A DNA stretch of 64,000 nucleotides from Chamaecyparis obtusa (Eukaryota; Streptophyta; Pinopsida; Cupressales; Cupressaceae), in contig BSBK01002928.1 in NCBI GenBank assembly GCA_027943335.1, positions 898,501 to 962,500 of the forward strand, given 5' to 3'. The notes under the pieces are model-generated. The model made no database searches. It had not been told where the DNA came from and saw only the letters and a program-made list of their open reading frames with translations. Both the position numbers and the translations under genes were made by a program. Positions 58,507 through 64,000 of the stretch are shown here, piece after piece. How positions within the stretch are numbered: the stretch's first letter is position 1; each line of letters opens with the position of its first letter.

Positions 58507-58772
58507 TCATTACAATAACTTCATCACTAGAAATGAGATAGGAGCATCTCTTAAATAGTATCTCTTAAATAGATATGAGGAGAGTAGTTACTATGTAGCT
58601 CCCAAGTCTATGAATGCCACCATTCATAATAAGTGTGTTCCAAGTGTCACAAAGTAATAACATAAAATGAGTTGTCATCTCATTTGGACTAGAGGACAAA
58701 TTACATGTAGGGATTCCATGGCAATCTCCTAATCATAATTAATAAATATAAGTAAAGATTACTCTTCTAACA
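58237..58772 (-). repeat. 5' LTR of the nested element
   Basis: Minus strand from TGTTAGAAGAGTAATC to TATTATTTTCA. It contains a (GA) run of about 38 units at 58428-58503, much longer than in the other LTR. Confidence 0.85.
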
Positions 58773-59560
58773 TTTACCTTTAAAAGAAAGACTTATTCTT
58801 CAAATGGATTGTTAGATTTGGTGCATACAAATTTATGTGGTCCCACTAGGACTAGGAGTTATTATGGAGATAAATATTTCATATTGTTCATTGATGATTA
58901 CTCAAGAATGATATGGATTACACTTTTTATGGAGAAATATGAACCATTTGATAAATTCAAGATCTTTAGAGCTATGGTTGAGACTAAGATAGGAATTAAG
59001 TTGAAATGCTTGAGATCAAACAAAGGTGGAGAATTTACTCTGGGTGAGTTTAATGCATACTATGAGAAGCATGGAATAAAGATACAAATGGCAGCTCCAC
59101 GAACCCCACAAAAGAATGGAACTTCATAGCAAATGAATTGATCTATACTTGACACTGCAAGGACTATGATGATGGAAGGAAATGTACCTCAGATCTGCTG
59201 GAGAAAAGTAGTTAGTACTGCACTCTATACATTGAATCGAGTTCAAATAAAATAAGGTACTCATAAGACACCTTATGAACTTTGGTATGGTCATGACCCT
59301 ACAATGAAGTATTTCAAAATTTTTGGAAGCAAATGTTAAATCAAGACAGATGAAGACTTAGATGAAATTGATCCTAGATGTGATGAGGGTATCTTTCTTT
59401 GTTATTCTACAAAGATAAAAGCATACAAGTGTTATAACAATAGGTTGAGAAAGATGGTTGAAATTGATAATGTTAAAGTGGATGAAAGTTATCAAAAGTG
59501 GGTTAGATCTTGTAGTTATGAATTAGGTGATGAAGAAGGGAATTAGATTGTGCTAGCATA
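58773..59560 (+). pseudogene. copia integrase (continues from 53782)
   Basis: Resumes TFKRKTYSSNGLLDLVHTN then LCGPTRTRSYYGDKYFILFI and DDYSRMIWITLF, the rve core. The second catalytic aspartate, normally in LRSDNGGE, reads LRSNKGGE, so the D-D-E triad is lost. The third region, NGVAERMN in active elements, is NGTS, a stop, QMN at about 59120. Then broken fragments such as TPYELWYGHDPTMKYF. Confidence 0.85.
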
Positions 59561-60780
59561 GAATTAGAATTAAAATTTGAATGGATCGGTAGAACATGAT
59601 GATGAAATTGCAAATGAGGATGAAGTGGAAACACAAGAGTTTGCTATAAAAAAAAAATCTAAAGACTACAAGGTATGTAAGGATGAATCATTTTGAAAAT
59701 CAAATTATTGGTAATAGGAATCAAGGTGTTTTGACTAGAGGAATACATGCAAGAAATGGAGATGAAATTTGTTTGATTTCTAAAGTTGAACCTAAGGATG
59801 TTGATGAAGCATGCAAAGATGAAAGTTTGGTTAAGGCAATGGAAAAAGAATTAGATCATATTGAAAAGAATAAAATGTGGATTTTAGTTCCCAGACTGAA
59901 AGATAAGAATGTGATCAAACTAAATGGGTATTTAGGAAAAAAATAAATGAAGATGGTGAAGTAGCAAGGAATAAAGCTAGACTGGTTTGCAAATGATATT
60001 CATAGATGGAAGGTGTTGACTTTGAGGAGACCTTTGCTATTGTTGCTAGAATTGAAGCTATTGGGATATTTCTTGCATGTGCTAGGTTAAAAGATTTCAA
60101 GGTATATAAGATGGATGTTAAGTCTACATTCTCGAGTGGAGAGTTGGAAGAGGAAGTCTATGTTGAGAATTCTAATGGTTTTCCTTTGACTGATCAAGGT
60201 GACATGGTTTTTTGATTGAAGAAAGAATTGCATGGATTGAAATAAGAACTGATAGACAAATATTGGTTGAGACTTCGATTTAGTAAAGGTATCATTGACG
60301 ATGATATTTCAAAATTGATCATGAAAATGTCTTGATTGTTGAAGTATTTGTGGATGATATCATTTTTGGTGGTGATGACAAGTTGAGAAAATAATATTTT
60401 GATGAGATGCAAAAATAATTTGAGATATCCATGATAGACGAGATGAAATTATTTCTTGGTCTACAAATTACTCAATTTGAATAAGGGTTTTTTATATCAC
60501 AGTCTAAGTATGTGAAAGAGCTATTGAAGAAATTGGTACTCCTATAGTTATTGGTTGCAAGTTGACAAAGAGTGATGATTCTCCTAATAAAAAGCAAACA
60601 AGGTACATATAAATGATTGGTGGATTGATATACTTAACACATACTAGACCTGATATAACAAATGTAGTTTGTATTGTTGCGAGATTTCAAGCAAAATCGA
60701 AGGAATCACATGTTGTTGTTGTTAAGAGGATATTCAAATATTTGAAAGGAATAGTTGACTATGGTTTATGGTATTGAAAG
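59560..60780 (+). pseudogene. copia reverse transcriptase
   Basis: Fragments in order over several frames: MEKELDHIEKNKMWILVP (about 59838), EGVDFEETFAIVARIEAIGI (60009), VYKMDVKSTFSSGELEEEVY (60103), the catalytic FVDDIIFGG (about 60350-60375), FLGLQITQFE (60455) and the thumb-like Y-x-x-x-LLKK-L (60510). FVDD replaces the usual YVDD, as in many plant copia elements. Frameshifts and stops prevent translation. Confidence 0.85.
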
Positions 60781-61336
60781 GCTAATGATTTTACACTGAG
60801 TGCTTTTACTGATGTAGATTGGGAAGGTAATGTGGATGATAGAAAATGTACAAGTAGTGGAACATTCTTCTTGAGAAAAAGGTTAATCTCATGGTCCAGT
60901 TAAATAAAAGTTGTATATCACAATCTACTGCTAAGATTGAGTATGTTGTTGCTATTGTTAATTATACACAAGTTGTTTGGATGAAACAAATGTTAAAAGA
61001 TATCAAAGTAAGTATCAATGAGCCTATTACTATTTATTGTGATAACTCAAGTACTATCAATATTTCAAATAATCATGTATTGCATTTAGAAACAAAATGT
61101 ATATATATCAAGTATCATTTCTTGAAAGACAAGGTGAGTGAAAGGGAAGTCAGATTGAAATATGTGCCTACTAAAGAGCAGATTGTAGATATCTTCATGA
61201 AGCCCTTGCCAAAGGATACCTTTGAGTATCTCCAAGGTAAGCTTGGGGTGACAACCCCTCCTAATCAGAGCTACAGATGCATGGATTTGCATCAGTCTAG
61301 TGATTTCACAAAGATTATCATCAATCCAGATTGACC
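60781..61336 (+). pseudogene. copia RNase H
   Basis: GNVDDRKCTSSGTFFLRKRL (about 60830), then an open part from 60891 with SQSTAKIEYVVAIVNYTQVV, ITIYCDNSSTINISNNHVLH and IYIKYHFLKDKVSEREVRLK. The catalytic D in CDNSS is present, but the glutamate of the usual STAEAEY has become lysine. Ends RCMDLHQSSDFTKIIINPD and a stop at 61334. Confidence 0.85.
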
Positions 61337-61645
61337 TTTTCATAGCTACTACTTAGGGGGAGTAGTTAGTCTTGTGAGGTATGTTGTTTATTTTTTGAGA
61401 TGTTCAGTTGCTTTGGGCCTCTATGACTTAGTACATATATGTTCCTTTGTCATTGATGTCAAAGGGGGAGAGATATCTATGTGAAAAATAGTGTGGATCT
61501 TAGAAGGTGAGATTGTTCTTTGTTGCAGAAGTTTTGGGGGAGAGATATATTGTGGATATTTTTGGTAATATTATTGATATGGTTTGTTTATGTATTGATT
61601 TGGTTTTTCACATCATATATTTCCATCAATTCCAAAGGGGGAGAT
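61337..61645 (+). other. copia 3' non-coding region with polypurine tract
   Basis: Ends AAAGGGGGAGAT just before the LTR at 61646. The same region occurs at 50490-50796 and 48880-49175. Confidence 0.75.
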
Positions 61646-61673
61646 TGTTGGAGATTTCAAAGATATGTTGCAT
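61646..61673 (+). repeat. first 28 bp of the copia 3' LTR
   Basis: TGTTGGAGATTTCAAAGATA and onward, nearly identical to the start of the 5' LTR at 50797. Cut by the next element. Confidence 0.75.
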
Positions 61674-62310
61674 GGGTGACGCCACAATAGTGGGTTACAC
61701 TTTTTTAGACATGTTGAATTTTGCTGAAATAACACATTTTTAATAAACTGTGATGATTTAAGACTTGAGAGGTTCCATTTAAAGGAATTAATTACAAATG
61801 GTTAGCTCAAAGCCTCTTAGATAAAAAAAAACATTGATATAACATCTATACTCCTCATTCATAACTACAATGGAGTCTCCTTCACACCTATTAAAATGCT
61901 GACAAAAAATCACTTCAACTTTATCTTTTGACAGATAAAATAAATCATTTTGACAAACCTATCTATGTAGCAAGGTACTACTGAGAAAAATATTTCCAAT
62001 TATTATAATGTTAATCTATATTAAGTTTATTATGACTTTGTATTTTTAGTTTTACTAAACATAGATATTTCACCGTATGTCTACCTCTATGTTTGACACT
62101 TATGGAAAAATAGTAAATGAGAGAACAAAAATTCTAAAAAATATATGTGCCCTAGGTATTTAAGTTCTCTTTCTATAAAAAAAAATAAAATTGGACAAAT
62201 ACATGACAAGTTATAAGCTATGTAGTCAAGGTATGTCAAAATTACAGTTTATTCAACATCAAACGTTAATAAAATTTGAAATAGCTGTGATAATGTGGTG
62301 CAACCAATTG
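61674..62310. mobile_element. second PIF/Harbinger-type element, right part lost
   Basis: Starts GGGTGACGCCACAATAGTGG and continues TTTTTTAGACATGTTGA, matching the inverted right end of the element at 44881-45864 for about 640 bp. It stops at GCAACCAATTG, which corresponds to position about 45225 of the first copy, where the gypsy LTR begins. The remaining third presumably lies beyond that insertion. Confidence 0.75.
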
Positions 62311-63224
62311 TGATGCAGGGGCATTCTAGGGTACTTAGTAGATCTGCACAGAGGTGTGTTGTTTGGTCGGTGTTACTCAGTTGCAGCCTTGACCGACCAT
62401 CTCGGTCATTGAAGAAAGCTCGATCATTGAAGGAACTCGATAATCTCTAGTGCTTGGTGAAAGTGTTACTCGACAATGCCTGTGGTTCTCGGTCGACACT
62501 GGTGCTAGGCAATGCCTGGCATGCTCGATTATTTCACTATTGCTCGGCAGTTCTGGTTTACCGACTGGAGTTCTGTGTGATTTGTTGGGCCGACTTGGTG
62601 TATTTATTATTGGTAGTTGTTGTTACAGGTTGACATGTTGAATTAAATGTTTGTAAGGCTATTTGAAGCCAACTTGTATTGCATTTAAGAATTGTTGGGG
62701 GGAGTTAATGGTTTCATCCAGCCGACTTGTGACTGATGATTTGTATTTAAGGGGGTGTTTGGGTAGATGTTTGGGGACAGAGTGGCAAATGACTTGGAAG
62801 ACTTAGCGAATCAGATATGAGGTTCTGCAAGCTGGAGTTGGCGAAGTTGTGGAAAAGATCTTACATGATCTTGCAGATCAGATTGTTATTTGATAGTTTG
62901 TAGTTGCAGAGCTAGTGGTTTGCACACTTGGAGACAAGGAGATTGCTTGGAGGCTTGCAAGCTCAAGTTTAGATCTGCCTTAGGGTTTCCATCAGTTGTT
63001 GATTATTTTTAGAGCTGAACTAGCTAAGATTGTTTGGATCTATGTGGATCTTGAAGAACTTATTCTGTTTGTAATTGGCCCTAACCCAGAAGGCCTTACA
63101 ATCGGGCATGTTAATGAAAATTGAGTTGAAATATCCTGTTGTGTTGAGTTTTCTGCTCTATAATTCTGAAGCTGCAAGGATGGATTGTCCTTAATTGGAT
63201 CCTCCTTGCCTTGGTTTGTGCTAG
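62311..63224 (+). repeat. 5' LTR of a gypsy element
   Basis: Begins TGATGCAGGGGCATTCTAGG, like the start of the solo LTR at 31595-32441 read on its own strand. Ends shortly before the primer site at 63226; the exact end is unclear. Confidence 0.65.
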
Positions 63225-63225
63225 G

Positions 63226-63236
63226 TGGTATCAAAG
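63226..63236 (+). other. primer-binding site of the gypsy element
   Basis: TGGTATCAAAG, initiator-Met type with one change. Confidence 0.65.
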
Positions 63237-63470
63237 TTGAGTTGATCTTGTGGAGTGAAGGTTGACCTAGCAAGGCTGATCTTGCGAAGTTGATCTTGTG
63301 GGCAAAGAGATCATATGATCTGAGTTGCAGATCTGTGGCACTGAACTTATGGAATATTGACCTAGTTGTTTGTGCAAGGTGGCAGGTTGATTTGACTTGC
63401 ATACAACTTGGAGATTGTCACAAGGTGGTCAGTGTAGGGTTTGTTGCAAAGGATTTCTCTTATCTTTAAG

Positions 63471-64000
63471 GATGCCTCCTAGAAGATTGGACCCTAGAGT
63501 ACTTGTTGATCTCTGTGATACTGTGGAATCTAGGATTATATAGAAGGTGAAATCAGATTTCAAATTTGAGATGGAGTTGATGAAGAATGACATGGTCACT
63601 GAGATCATGAGAGTTGTTGCTGGTGTACCTCGAAATGTTGGTACTGAAGATGGTTATGAGGAAGTTGCTAAATACTTTGAACCTGTTGGATCTAGTGGTG
63701 ATGATCAGAGGGATAGATCTGGTGAAGACAAAATTGCTCAATTGCCTAGATCTGGAGCTTGGTTAAGTAGTAGTTACTGAATGGAAGTTTCTACTTTCTC
63801 TGGTACTTTGAAGCCCGAGAACTTGATTGATTGGATTGGTGAGCTTGAAGATTTCTTTGAGTTGGGATAAATTGAAAATCCTCTTCAGGTGAGATTAGCA
63901 TAGACAAAGTTGAAAGGACATGCTACTCTTTGGTGGAAAGAAATACAAAGAGATAGAGAAGATGAAGGTGAAATGAAGATCAATCGGTGGAGGTTGATGG
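63471..64000 (+). pseudogene. Ty3/gypsy gag, cut by the window end
   Basis: Starts MPPRRLDPRVLVDLCDTVES. A stop at 63541 follows, then an open coiled-coil-like stretch to 63780. After a further stop: EVSTFSGTLKPENLIDWIGE, and TKLKGHATLWWKEIQRDRED (about 63907-63966), the Retrotrans_gag hallmark (A-x-x-KL-x-G-x-A-x-x-WW). TAG/TAA codons at 63868 and 63901 replace glutamines. The rest of the element lies outside. Confidence 0.8.

Larger units (their letters stand above)
53788..58772 (-). mobile_element. nested LTR retrotransposon without coding region (LARD-like)
   Basis: 4985 bp, minus strand. LTRs 53788-54309 and 58237-58772 align over their length. On the minus strand the primer site TGGTATTAGAGC directly follows the right LTR, and a purine tract TTAAAGGGGGG (forward 54310-54320) directly precedes the left one. 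Target duplication TTTAT/TTTAC (53783-53787, 58773-58777). The 3.9-kb interior has only short frames without gag or pol motifs, so it is a large non-autonomous derivative. Confidence 0.85.
50797..61673 (+). mobile_element. Ty1/copia retrotransposon, broken and nested
   Basis: 5' LTR (50797-52147), primer site, gag, protease, integrase, reverse transcriptase and RNase H in copia order, purine tract and the first 28 bp of the 3' LTR. A second LTR element (53788-58772) sits inside integrase, and a Harbinger-type element cuts the 3' LTR at 61674. Many in-frame stops, mostly TAG/TAA where family members have CAG/CAA or TGG, fit decay of methylated cytosines. It cannot move by itself. Confidence 0.9.

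Noticed and set aside
58309..58518. Plus-strand frame ending in a long Arg-Glu repeat
   Set aside because: It is the GA microsatellite of the LTR read as codons.

Overview
The window is nuclear DNA from a seed plant with a large, repeat-rich genome. It is AT-rich, its one clear gene has GT-AG introns, and the rest is mostly plant retrotransposons (copia, gypsy, LINE, SINE), a hAT transposon and a PIF/Harbinger-type element, several nested in one another. A transposon-filled intron of about 8.6 kb would suit a gymnosperm such as a conifer, but that is inference; no marker fixes the species.

One host gene is clear. On the minus strand, from the ATG at 41559 to the stop at 20788, eight coding exons join in frame into a 3109-residue coiled-coil protein of the plant TNO1/golgin family. 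Both ends carry family signatures: MDKNKTKDNLLAAGRKR at the start and a single hydrophobic membrane anchor at the end. One exon of 6684 bp codes for 72% of it. The leader, a probable 5' UTR intron and a TATA-like stretch lie at about 41560-42330.

Layout. 1-7.3 kb: decayed copia (and perhaps gypsy) relics, a SINE with a 15-bp target duplication, and two tandem copies of a 1.65-kb LTR-like repeat, the first split by a LINE relic. 7.9-11.5 kb: a minus-strand copia element with two short LTRs, a broken gag and no pol. 11.5-20.7 kb: mostly unrecognised sequence. 20.7-42.3 kb: the coiled-coil gene. Its big intron (24896-33467) holds a broken hAT transposase, a 129-bp tandem repeat, and a 761-bp tandem duplication of which one copy later received a solo LTR. 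42.3-50.4 kb: low-complexity repeats and a 984-bp Harbinger-type element whose empty site survives in neighbouring repeat copies. 50.4-61.7 kb: a long copia element (LTR, PBS, gag, protease, integrase, RT, RNase H) broken by many stops. A second, apparently non-coding LTR element (53788-58772, opposite strand) is inserted in its integrase gene. 61.6-64 kb: the 3' LTR of that copia is cut by a Harbinger-type element, itself cut by a gypsy element that runs off the window.

The least explained item is a pair of hairpin-rich units in the 761-bp repeat (four copies in all), in which two stems change on both sides while keeping pairing. This could be a structured RNA or DNA element. No CRISPR array, rRNA or intact tRNA gene was seen.
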